63,365 bases of DNA, taken from Falciphora oryzae (Eukaryota; Ascomycota; Sordariomycetes; Magnaporthales; Magnaporthaceae). The stretch lies in the NCBI GenBank assembly GCA_000733355.1, contig JNVV01000099.1, forward strand, positions 1 to 63,365, in the 5' to 3' direction. The notes under the pieces were generated by a model that had not been told where the DNA came from, did no database searches, and was given only the letters and a program-made list of their open reading frames with translations. The position numbers were made by a program, and so were the translations under genes. This document shows positions 34,246 through 44,459 of the stretch, in pieces (within the stretch, counting starts at the first letter, position 1; each line of letters starts with the position of its first letter).

Positions 34246-35390
34246 GAGGAATATATCCTCTCACTCCCCCTTTTTGCTATTAGCACTCACCCCACCCCGA
34301 TATCGGCCGGCATGTTTTTTTCTGACGCACCCATATAAACGAACACGGGCTTCAACGCATGGATAAAAGCAAATAAAGGGAGGGCATCAAATTGAAGTTA
34401 TCGCCAAGTGCAAAAAAGCAGTAAATTATCAAAAACCCGGTGTTGAACCGCCAAATTACATAGGAAAAGTGCAAAGGCACGGCGTTGAGGCCGTCTATCT
34501 AGGGCTACAAAGGGGCCTAGAGGCTCGCAAAAGGATCAATAAACTCCTCCAGAGGCGGTGTAGACACTGAGGGGGCTGTAGAGACCTCCCTGGCCGGCGT
34601 TGAATACAAGGGAGTGCCTAACTCTACCACCTGAATCTCGTCAGCCGCGTCCCTCTCCTGCAAAGAGGGGCCCTGTTCATGTTGAGAGTAATCACGCCTG
34701 GCACTTGCACGGATACCGGTGCGGGTGCTGCAACGAGGCCCTGTTGCCGGCCGTCTTGGGGCCTCGTTGAAGGGTCCCTGCCCTAAAGGACGACCTTTCT
34801 TCGTGCCTATTGGATCCAGGGCCAGAAGGAAAGTATCCTCCGCGTCCCGGTGGCCCTCCCGCAGCCAAAACGGGTGCACAGAAGTCAATTGCAGGCCCGG
34901 AAAGTTGGGATTCTCGCGTTGGGCTTCATGTAGATCTAAAAGCCCGTAGGGGCACGGCAGGCCGTACTGTTTACGCGTGGCGCCCGTGCAAAGAGGTAGG
35001 GCCAGGCCCTCGGGGTGCCGCCGGGAAGGGAATGTCGCTTGCAGAGGGATCGGGAGCCTCGTTTGCAGAGGGATCGGGAGGGCCGCGTACGGAGGGATCG
35101 GGAGGGCCGCGTGCTGAGGGGCCTGCAAAGAGGGCCGGACCCTCGTCTGCAGAGGGATCCGACGAGTCGCCGTCGCTTGAGAGGATAATAACCTCGTTCA
35201 TGGCGCTCTTTTTGGTGTTCGTTATTGTTGTGCGCGGAAAACGATTGCCAATGGATTAAAAATGGCGAAAAATGCAAATTCCCTGCCAAATTGCGGTGCT
35301 GCGACATCGGAAAACATAGGCGGTGCACAGGCCAAAAGTGGGGCGGGTGAGTGCTAATAGCAAAAAGGGGGAGTGAGAGGATATATCCTC
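34246..35390. mobile_element. Non-autonomous DNA transposon with 46-bp TIRs and 8-bp TSD
   Basis: The inverted ends share CTCACTCCCCCTTTTTGCTA and continue inward to CACTCACCC; the outermost bases are a palindrome, GAGGATATATCCTC (one extra A in the left copy). The perfect 8-bp duplication TTATAGAA occurs at 34238-34245 and 35391-35398. The element is 1,145 bp. An 8-bp duplication fits hAT, P or KDZ-type transposons, but the ends do not look like the usual hAT CAGGG. It is GC-rich without RIP damage and contains an ORF on the minus strand. It ends 66 bp from the stop codon of the dehydrogenase gene. Confidence 0.8.
34517..35201 (-). CDS. Hypothetical protein inside the 8-bp-TSD element
   Basis: An ATG at 35201 opens a 76-codon frame starting MNEVIILSSDGDSSD, a hydrophobic VIIL core followed by Ser/Asp that resembles a SUMO-interacting motif. 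It then has Pro/Ser/Asp-rich repeats (GPPDPS units, from 24-bp tandem DNA repeats at about 35040-35130). A second open frame (34517-35128, 203 codons) overlaps in another phase and ends ASL; an intron or a frameshift would be needed to join them. No catalytic transposase motif is visible. It could be the leftover of a larger transposon protein. Confidence 0.4.
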
Positions 35391-35463
35391 TTATAGAAAT
35401 TCAATGTCATAAAAAACACTTTTTAGCCTTACTCGTTGCAACAAATCCCTTCCTATCCTTCAC

Positions 35464-37086
35464 TCAATACGTGGTCAGCATAGGCGACCCCTCGGCCCGC
35501 GGAAGCGACCACTTTGTCTCTACAAAGATCTTCTGCATGGCGTCTTCCCTCTTTTCGAACTTGTAATACACCTTGTCGAGGTCCTCCAGCCGTACGCGAT
35601 GCGACAGCATCTGGTACGGGTCAATGTCGTTGCTCTGCACCCGCTCCAGGAGCTCGCGCCAGTACTTGTGCACGGGCGCCTGGCCGTTGCCGATCAGACG
35701 GACGCCACGCTCCATCAGCGAGCCGATGTTGAAGTGGTTGGTCTGCAGGAGCTCTTGTCAGCCATCCGTGAAAAGAGACTCGGGCGAAGGCCCGAAAATT
35801 CAGGAAAGTCGAGGGCCAAGGGGATAATACTCACATAGCCAACATAAACTCCAGTCACGCCCACACGGCCATAGTTCCGCACACCCTCAATCATCTCGTT
35901 GAGAATCTCGCTCGTGTCCGTCTCAACCCCGATCGCCATCTCGAGCCAGTGCGCCCACCCTTTAGCGTACTCGCCCGCGGCGCAATCGATGGCCACGTCG
36001 GGGCCTCTGCCGCCGCACATCTCCTTGAGCCTGCTCACGACCGTCTCCTTGCCCGTGACGCCCGACGCCAGCTTCTTGTAGTCGACCGCGCGCACCCTGC
36101 GCTCCGTGTTCTCGTGGGCGGCAAAGCTGCCCATTACAAACGACAGGCGCGGCTCCGTGTCGACAAAGATGACCTCGCGCGCGCCCTCGCGCAGCGCGAA
36201 GAAGCCGGCCATCTGGCCGATGGGGCCCGCGCCGAAGATGGCGACGACGTCGCCCGGGTACACGGCCGTGTCCTTGACGGCGTTGTAGGCCGTCGGCAGC
36301 ACGTCGGACAGGTACAGGGCCTTCTCGTCGGGCACCGAGTCCGGGATCTCGAGCAGGTTGACGTCGCCGAGCGGCACGCGCACGTACTCGGCCTGCCCGC
36401 CCGCGAAGCCGCCCGTGAGGTGCGAGTAGCCAAAAATGCCCGCCGTCTGGCCGCCGTACAGGGCCTGCTCCGTCGCGTTGGCGTTTGTGCGCTCGCACTG
36501 AGACGAGAGCTTCTGCTTGCAGTAGAAGCACTGTTTCGGGCGGTTAGCGCTATAGTGTCCTGGAGACGAGGAGATGGCTGAAAAGGGTGTAGGGACGAAC
36601 CTCTCCACATGCGATCTGGAACGAGGCAACATATCGCTTGTCAACTTTCACATTCCTCACCTCGGGGCCGATCTGGTCGACGATGCCGCAGAACTCATGG
36701 CTCAAGATGTCGTTCTTCTTCATCTGCAGGATGACGCCGTGCAGCAGGTGCATGTCGCTGCCGCAGATGGTGCTGCCCGTCACCTTGAGGATGACGTCTC
36801 TCGGCTCCAGGATCTTGGGCCTCGGCATGTCCGCTGTAAATGCGTCGGACATCACAGGTTAGCAGAGCGGCTTTGATCCATTGGCATCCATGCTTTGACA
36901 GGTCGCTCACTTACCGATCTCGACCTTGTTCTTGCCAAGCCAGACGAGAGCCTTCATGGTCCGGCTCGGATCACCCGTCTCGCCGCTGTAGTCGGAAACA
37001 TCCTGCTTTATGATGGAGCCCTGGGGCGGTTGGTCCTTGTGGCCGATGGCCTTTTCCATGACGTAGGCTGCCTGACTTGTCGCCAT
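35464..37086 (-). CDS. Zinc-dependent medium-chain alcohol dehydrogenase
   Basis: Four exons: 36915-37086, 36601-36833, 35835-36530 and 35464-35742. The introns are 81, 70 and 92 bp; their donors GTAAGT, GTTCGT and GTGAGT and their AG acceptors keep the frame, giving about 459 residues. Catalytic-zinc residues are visible in CGSDMHLLHG and SHEFCG, the structural-zinc cysteines in CGECFYCKQKLSSQC (across the second splice), and the nucleotide fold in GDVVAIFGAGPIGQMAG. The overall pattern fits the glutathione-independent formaldehyde dehydrogenase-like branch of NAD(P)-dependent alcohol dehydrogenases, probably cytosolic. The substrate is not predictable. The N-terminal 43 residues before MKALVWLGKNKVEI are longer than usual for the family, so an internal start is possible. 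Confidence 0.88.
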
Positions 37087-37539
37087 GATGAGTGGTGTAT
37101 TGTGGGGGGTGTTTTACGATTGTTGACCTGATGCTCGCACGTTATTCCGTGGTACGAAATGCATTGGGAGCAGGACTGGCAGTTGCATTGAAACCTACGC
37201 CGAAGCGTCGACACGATCATGCTGGTGGGTGGGGTATCCACGACGTCATCAACTCGCCATCGCCGACCCGCGAATGCGGAGTTGGCTATCGTGTCGATAA
37301 TTACAAAACAAAACGGCAGTTCAACACGGGCAAAGAAAAAATTCGCGGTCTTTTTTTTTTTTTTTTTCTCTCCCGTTGGTTCGCATTCTAGTGCCGTTAT
37401 CTGCACGTGGTAAGCTCGCATTGCACAGGGGGCTCGCCGATGCCGCAGCCCCGCACGCCTTCTCGGCTCCGGGTCGAGGGCTTATGAGCCGATCAAATCA
37501 TTATTTTCGTGCCCCTGAAAGAGAGCTCATGGCCACTAG
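37087..37539. other. Intergenic region with a 16-T run
   Basis: This stretch lies between the dehydrogenase start and the hydrolase stop. A run of about 16 T follows GCGGTC near 37352-37367. It presumably holds the dehydrogenase promoter and the hydrolase 3' end. No other gene or repeat was recognised. Confidence 0.5.
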
Positions 37540-38662
37540 CTATCGAATTGGCTGATGAAGCCTGGCCAGTTGTTCACAAAGCCAGCGTAGGACAGTCGCA
37601 GCGCTGTTGGCGCGGAAGCCCCGACCCTCCCGAGAAACGAGATCCTCAACAGACGATACGGAGGTGGTAAACTCAGGCAGCGACCGCGCCTTTCTGTCCC
37701 CACCATCGCCGCCCACAAGCACCCCGTGCCAACCTGCTCCCAGCGCCCCACACACGTCGTGCGCGTAGTCGTCGCCGACGTAGATCGATGTCCAGCCCAT
37801 TGCATGCATCGATCCTCCTGTTGACGGCCCATCATCCGTCTCGAGCCCAGTCTGCGAGCCCCCGGGCGACACGATGGATGTGCTGGCCAGCGACTGCGCG
37901 GCGCGAAAGATGGCGGCATCCGGCTTCTCGCAGCCGACGTCGTACGACATGCAGCAGAAGTCAATGTCGTGGCGCGGCTCTGCGACGCCCTCGCGGGGCG
38001 GCGGGGGCGAGTCCGTCGCGTCGCCTGCCGGCAGCAGCCCCTGACCCCAGCGCAGCGGGCCGACGCCCAGGCCGAGGGACGACAAGATGCCCGGGATGCG
38101 GTCGTCGGAGTTGGTGATAACACCCAGAACCACGCGGTACGGGCGCTGCTGTTTCTGATGGGCTGTCGCGTCCACGACCTGCCGTCGCCGCAAGGGACGC
38201 AGCTCCCGCAGCAGCGCACCAATCTCCTCGTCGACGAGACCGTACCCCTCTCCCGACGAAAAGCGGCGCAGCAGGAGCGACGCCAGGTCGTCGGGGATTT
38301 TTTGCCGATCCTCCTCGCTCAGCAGCGGGGTGAAGGTCCTGTGGATGAGCTGCCACACAAAGTCATCTGTCATCAGCAGGCGCATTATTGTGGATGCAAA
38401 AGCAGGGTGTGGGACGTTGGCCAACATTTGTCCACCACGTCTCGGCGCCCATCTTGCTCTGGTGGCCGTAGTTGGGGTGGTCCTTCATCATTTGTGCAAA
38501 GGCCTTCTTGAACGACGCCTTGATGTCTCGGTCGCTGAAGCCCGACAGGCCCAGCTGGCGCGCCGCTTCCCCGTATTGCTGGGGTACTGACCGCCGCGGC
38601 CTGATCAGGGTGCCAAAGGCGTCGAAGCAGACGAGGAGATTTCGCGGCTGTGGGCGTGCCAT
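37540..38662 (-). CDS. HAD-superfamily hydrolase
   Basis: The start is at the ATG at 38662 (MARPQPRNLLVCFDAFGTLI). An intron at 38350-38425 (donor GTTGGC, acceptor GGCAG) joins WWTN to LIHRTFTPLL in phase 0; this donor is weak, so the exact splice is provisional. The product is about 348 residues. Motif I is DAFGTL (nucleophile Asp), motif II VITNSD, motif III lysine in GCEKPDAAIFRAA, and motif IV IYVGDDYAHDVCGA, in the right order for a haloacid dehalogenase-like phosphatase with an inserted helical cap, similar to HDHD3-type proteins. A low-complexity insert (SPPPPREG and SIVSPGGSQTG) lies between motifs II and IV. The substrate is unknown. Confidence 0.85.
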
Positions 38663-39149
38663 CTCGTCTTGAGCCACTAGATTTCAGGGTTGGTGGGGGA
38701 AGGAATTCCGGGGTCGCATTCGGAGAGGAAATCGGTCGTCCAAATAAACTCCATGTCGGTGGGGACCTGGAAGCTACCTGGGTACGCCCCGCCGTCGACC
38801 CATGTCCTCCAGCCTCAGCGGACGCCATCGTTGATCCGTGCGATCCATGCGTTTTCACATGCGTGCTCGTTTCGTTGCGATTGGGAAACTGAATTCGGTA
38901 AGAATGATAATTGGTGGATGCAAATGGTATCGTACAAAAAAGTGCGAAATCTTCGAATGTCATGCAGCCTTCGCAAAACCCAAAATCTGGAAACTCCAAA
39001 CGCTAATTATGCTCTAGATTGGGGAAACAAGCCAGCAGTACCCGAAAAAAAAAAAAAAAAAAAAAAAAAAGGGAACGGAGAGAAAAAAAGAAGAAAGAAA
39101 CAAGAATGATTAACCCTTACGCCTTACCAAGCGCTACCCACCGCCTCGC
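38663..39149. other. Intergenic region with a long A run
   Basis: This is the presumed promoter of the hydrolase and the 3' end of the repeat-protein gene. A run of about 25 A at 39046-39070 followed by a purine-rich tract stands out. No gene is seen. Assembly length errors are likely in this homopolymer. Confidence 0.5.
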
Positions 39150-42081
39150 TCACACCACCATCCCCATCTCAAAATCCCGCCTCAGCAGGGCCGAGACGGC
39201 CTCGGCCGCCCACCTCCTGCGCACGTCGGGCGAGACCCAGCCGCCATCGGGCCCTGTCCCCGAGCCGGAGTCGCCCTCAGCGCCCCCGGGCGACCCCGGG
39301 CCCTGGTAATCAGCTAAGGCCTCGTCCGTGTATGCTGCGGCCGGGTCAGCCTCCATCCCCGCGTTGGGGTCGGCCCACGCGCTAGGGTCACCTTCGCCGC
39401 CCTCAGGCGACCCCTGGTCCTGATAATCGGCTGAGGCCTCGTCCGTGTATGCTGCCGCCGGGCCGGGCCCCGTCCCTGCGGTAGGGTCGCCTTCGGTGCT
39501 CCCAGGCGATCCGGGGTCCTGATAGCCGGCCGAGGCTTCATCCGTGTATGCTGCCTCCGCGTCAGCCCCCATCTCGGCGCTGGGGTCGCCCTCGGCCGCC
39601 GGGCCGCCCGCCTCTTGGGCGTAGTCTGCCGAGGGAGCGGGTTCCTGGGCGTAGTCGGCCGGCGGAGGCGCGGCGGCCGCGTCCGCCTGCTGCTGCTGCT
39701 GCATCTGCATCTGCTGCATCTCCATCTCGTGCTGCTGCTGCTGGTAGTTGCCGATTAGCTGGCCCGCGACGGGCGCCAGGTTCTCGAGCCACACCTGCGT
39801 GTTCGACGGCTGGTACGGCGGCGGGTACTGCTGCTGGCCGTAGTCGTCGCGGTTGTAGGCGGGCTCCTGCTGCGGCGGTGGATAGAAGGGCTGCTGGCCT
39901 GGGAGCTGCTCGGGCGGCGGGAACTGTGGCGGGAACTGCGGCGGGAACTGCGGTGGGGGGACTCCAACGGGGGGTTGCTGGGGCGGGACATACTGCGGAG
40001 GAGACGGCGGCTGATTGATGATTTGATCCGCCATGTCTTCTGGCCTCGGTTGCCCGGTATCCTCCGTGCCCTTGCCTGGCCCCTGGCTCTTGGTATTCTT
40101 CGTGTTCTTCCCGGGGCCTTGGTTTTTAGTCTGCTTGGTGTTCTTGCCAGGCCCCTGATTCTTGGTGTTTTTCGTATTCTTCCCGGGACCCTGGTTTTTG
40201 GTGTTCTTCGTATTTTTGCCGGGCCCCTGATTCTTGGTATTCTTCGTCTTCTTCCCGAGACCCTGGTTTTCGGTGTTCTTTGCGTTTTTTGCCTTCTTCC
40301 CCGGTCCCTGGTTTTTGGTATTCTTCGTGTTCTTCCCGGGGCCTTGGTTCTTAGTCTGCTTAGTGTTTTTTCCAGGGCCATGGTCCTTAGTGTTCTTCGT
40401 GTTTTTACCAGGCCCCTGGCTTTTAGTATTCCGCTTATTCTTGCCGGGTCCCTGGTTCTTCGTATTTTTAGCGTTCTTTCCAGGTCCGTGATTCTTTGTA
40501 TCTTCCCTGGTTTTGCCGGGACCGTGCTTCTTGGTGTCTTCGGTGCCCTTCCCAGGGCCATGGTTCTTTGTATTCTTGGTACCCTTCGCGGTCTTGGTGT
40601 TTTTGGTGTTTTTGGCCGGACTATGATCCTTTGTCTGCTTCGTGTTCTTGACATTCTTCGTGTTTTTAGTGTTTTTACTGTTTTTCTTATTCTTCCCGGG
40701 ACTGTTGTTCTTCGTGTTCTTCGTGTTCTTCGTGTTCTTCGTGTTCTTCGTTTTGGTGGCCTTAGTGTTTTTGGTGTCCTTGCCAGGCCCTGTTATCTTC
40801 GTAGTCTTTTTGGTGTTCTTCTTCCCAGGGCCTGTAACCTTGGTCGCCTTCTTGGTGTTCTTCTTGCCGGGCAAGGTCTGCTTGGTCTTCTTGGGATCGG
40901 TGTCTTTGGTTGTCTTTTTGCCAGGATTATTGACCTTCGTGTTCTTCTTTCCAGGTCCAGTAACCTTGGTGTTCTTTCCAGGAGCGCCCACTTTTGTGGT
41001 CTTCTTGCCCGGATCCGTGGCTTTTGTGTTTTTCTTGCCTGGAGCGTTGACCTTGGTGTTTTTGCGTCCTGGCAGAGTGGTCTTCTTCTTCTTGCCAGGC
41101 GTGTTGTCCTTGGAGTTCTTCTTGCCGGGCAGCGTGTTCTTCTTCCCAGGTGTTGGGCTTGTGTTCTTCTTCCCCGGCGCGGTGTTTTTATTCTTCTTAA
41201 CTGGGGTCGTGCTCTTTTTGCCCCCATCAGGAATTGTGTTTTTCTTCGCTGGCGTGGTGTTCTTTTTTCCTGGGCTCTTGTTGTTTTTCTTATCTGGGTT
41301 GTTGTTCTTCGATGCGGGAGGGCTGCTGTTCTTTTTTGCCGGAGAATCGTTTTTCTTTTTTGCCGGCGAGTTGCTGTTTTTCTTGCCCGGGATGCTATTC
41401 TTCTTTGCTGGAGCGCTGCTATTTTTCTTCGCCGGCGTGTCGTTTTTCTTTCTGGGTGGGCTGTTATTCTTCTTTGCTGGAGGACTATTGTTCTTCTTTG
41501 CCAGACCTGGGCTAGTATGCTTCTTTGCTGGAGGACTATTGTTCTTCTTTGCCGGCGGGGGACTGTTATTCTTCTTTGCGGGTCCGGGGTTAGTGTCCTT
41601 CTTTGGGGGAGGGCTGTTATTCTTTTTAGCCGGTGGGGGGGTTGTTGTTCTTCTTCGCTGGTGGAGGGCTGTTGTTTTTCTTAGCCGGCAGACGGGTGTT
41701 TTGCTTCGCTGGTGGAGGACTGTTGTTCTTCTTTGCCGGTGGAGGACTATTGTTTTTCTTCGCCGGGGGAGGTGGGCTGTTTTGCTTTGCCGGTGGGGGG
41801 CTGTTGTTCTTCTTTGCTGGTGGGGGGCTACTGTTCTGCTTCGCCGGCGGCGGCTTCGGCGGTGATGGAGGCTTGGCCTTCGGCGCCGACTTTGCCCTCG
41901 GTAGAATATTGGGTATGATATTCTTCAGAGGACTTAACAGGCCGCCAATGCCGCTTCTGCGGCGGAGGGCCTCGACTCCCTCACCCGGGACAGAGGGTGC
42001 ATCATGCTCCGGCGTCGGCTCGGCGAGGACCTGGGTCGCCGCGGCCAGGAGCAGAGGCCCCAGAATGGCGTTGATGCGCAT
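39150..42081 (-). CDS. Secreted three-block low-complexity repeat protein (one-base frameshift)
   Basis: The ATG at 42081 starts a signal peptide (MRINAILGPLLLAAATQVLA) and a short pro-region ending RRRSG, a likely Kex2 site. Then come three blocks: Lys/Asn/Pro repeats (PPPAKKNNS units grading into GPGKNTKNTKNQ units) over some 600 residues; a Pro/Gln-rich segment (QFPPQFPPQFPPPEQLPG) with short Gln and Met tracts; and acidic Tyr-containing repeats, three copies starting AAYTDEA. The reading frame shifts by one base inside a run of seven G at 41635-41641. Upstream and downstream frames are both open and carry the same repeat unit, so the split is a one-base indel, either real or a sequencing error. 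The whole would be about 976 residues. The role is unknown; cell-wall or extracellular-matrix association is a guess. Confidence 0.75.
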
Positions 42082-44459
42082 GACGGGCGGGTCTTGTACG
42101 TGGGGGAACGGTTCCCCTGGAGGTGTGACAGAGAAAAATCAAAAAGGCACGAATTAGGCTGCTCCCATCTGCCAAGCAAAAGGAGACGGAAGAGAGGGTG
42201 GAAGGGACGAGACAAGTAATGCTTGCTCTGCTTGGTTGATCTGTATACTGGATCCGACTAGTTGCTCCCCAATGTCTCCGCACCGACGGGCAGCGCATCT
42301 TCTTATGGCTCGTGGGCTTTGTCGATCACGACTATGTCCTCCCACCACCGAAGAAGCTCGTTGCGCACCAACATAAGCCAAAGCCTCTAACTGTGGGCGT
42401 CCCGGGTATGCTGTTGCTATTTTCCTCTACAGTGGGTGCTACTCCGCCGTCGAGTGGCGGCGGCAGAGGTGGTTCAGGTGTCTGGGGCGACGACGTAGAA
42501 GGTCAGAATGGGCCACAGCTGAAGCTGGCACAGCCAAAGGAAGGGCGCAAGTTCGCGCTCAGCATCAGCACAGCCAAAAAGGGTGACTTGAAGCTGACCC
42601 TTTCAAAGCTTTCAGCTCCGAGCACTTGACTTCTGTAGTGGCTTGCGCCAAGTCTTCACCGCCTGAGATGGTGGGATGCGGGCGTGCATGGCATTCGACG
42701 CAATCTCTTGGGGCCCGGTGATAGGAATTTTCAAAAGGAGAGCGCTCGTCTCGTCAGGGACAAGGTGTCATATTGAGCCTCCCCCCTGGTGGGCTGCTGA
42801 CGGAGGGTATTGGGGGATGGTCGGGTGCTGCAGCCGGCTTGATAAGCGCCAGCAAACATGAAGCCTGTCCACCACCCGTTCGGAGAGTACTATTCCTCAT
42901 CTTCGAGGCGCTGGTTTAGCCGATGGAGATCGGAGGCGCGGCGCATGCACCACCAGCGGGAGAATGCGACTCTCCGATTGATGGCGGTCCATGCGGACCG
43001 TATGACAGGCAATAAAAAGCGGGAGATACTAGCTGCGTCGAGGGGCCCAATGTCACCGCGCCGGCATGCATCAAATGGCACGGGACCTCGACAGACCCCC
43101 TCCCCCATGCACGGTGATCTTGATTCCACATTTTATTAGATTCCACGTGGCGGTGATGACGGGCTTGGGCCAAATATTGGACGCAGCGCCCCTGCTGCGC
43201 AGCCAATAAACCTGGCATGGAGGGTGGCAGGTTTCAGTCAGCGACACCTCGACCCCCATCCGTGGCTGCTGCTTGGCGCGCATGCACTGCCCGCTTCTGC
43301 GGTGCTCTTGGCTCAAGCCGAGCACCTCAACTGTCGAAACAAAACCTTGAGTTCTTTAGGGCTGCGGCACACCGGATTCTCCACCTCTTTCTAGCCCTAT
43401 TCTGGAGGGGACTGCCGGCCGATGCAACGCCCAATTCAGGCGAGTCGGCTGGGGATCCGCTGCCGACTGTTCGCACGTGGCTGCGCCGCTCGCTCGACCA
43501 AGTCCTTGGGTTGACTGCTCAATGCTGGGCAGTGCATTTTTGGGGTGGAATCTGCCGCTTGGGATCAGTCCCGAAAAGTTGCGCCAGTCTGTGCCTTGCC
43601 AGGTGATTGCTTCCACTCGTCATCTTTGGATATCGACCTTACGGATTGGTTAAAACTGTAACCGATGAGGTTGTCAAGACCGGTGAGCAGTGAGTAAGGA
43701 TTGCTGGGTGGTAGGGGATTCGTGTAAGCTTTGTCCGAACGAAGTAGAAAAACAGAAAAGGAAAACCACGGGTTTCTTGCCGTGGCCAAATGCCGACCAA
43801 AACTCTAGAGCTCCGATCCTAGGCCACCTCCTCAGCTCCCCCGATCGGGCCATGGCTGCCGGGAGCGAGGCCCAGAGCCCGGGATGACCCCTCGGCTGTC
43901 CCCAGCCGTTCGAGTCGTTGATCGACAGCTTGCAGTGGCGGGACGGACGAGATGGCGCCCTGGCCCGTGCAGCAACAATCACCAAGAAACTCCCCGAACA
44001 CGTGAGCACGTCTGCAAAGACACGATAGAGTTCGAGGCAACTTCCCCAAAGAGGCATCCGAATGAGTAGCTTGAGCTGCCAGCGACCCTCGTCGTCTAGT
44101 CATCCCATGATATGCGCACCCTCGAGGGCCAAACTCTGTCTCTACAAGCTTCAGAACATCTTATCACGCCCCCTCGGGTCCCAGGGGTAGCGTGGGCTCC
44201 TGAAGATCGAACATTCTGGTGTCTCCCGCTTGTCTTTTTTTTCTTTAGCCCCGCGCGTCTCGTCATAGCGACTTTTGTCCTCGCTTTTTGCTTTTTGTTC
44301 CTCTTTCCAAATGGGAACTCAATGCCCACAGATGCAGAGCTTTGCGACCGCCCAGAAATGCCCTAACAACGTTGTGCCCCAACTTTGTTCGTCTCAGCCG
44401 CCGAGCCTTTGCGAGCGCCCCGTTCCATGTTCCACCCGCTGGCGGTCCGAGGGCCCGCC
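42082..44459. other. 2.4 kb region without a convincing gene
   Basis: The composition is normal, with no RIP and no repeats. Two plus-strand open frames (42312-42629, GTG start; 43217-43606, 129 codons from ATG) have no recognisable domain, signal peptide or splice context, and similar-length frames overlap on the other strand. It probably holds the divergent promoters of the repeat-protein and receptor genes and perhaps a non-coding transcript. A CT-rich stretch near 44220-44300 (CTTTTTTTTCTTTAGCCCC, then TTTTTGTTCC) precedes the receptor start. Confidence 0.45.

Noticed and set aside
35949..36610. Several 150-210-codon ORFs in other frames over the dehydrogenase
   Set aside because: They reflect high GC and third-position bias in exon 3; only the minus-strand frame has the zinc and nucleotide-binding motifs and splices correctly.
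39975..41865. Long hydrophobic plus-strand ORFs (569 and 407 codons) resembling membrane proteins
   Set aside because: They are antisense shadows of the Lys/Asn/Pro repeat gene; AAG/AAC codons read backward give Phe/Val/Leu runs. The minus strand has a signal peptide and coherent repeats.
42312..43606. Two possible small genes on the plus strand
   Set aside because: No domain, signal peptide, splice sites or coding bias distinguish them from overlapping frames on the other strand.
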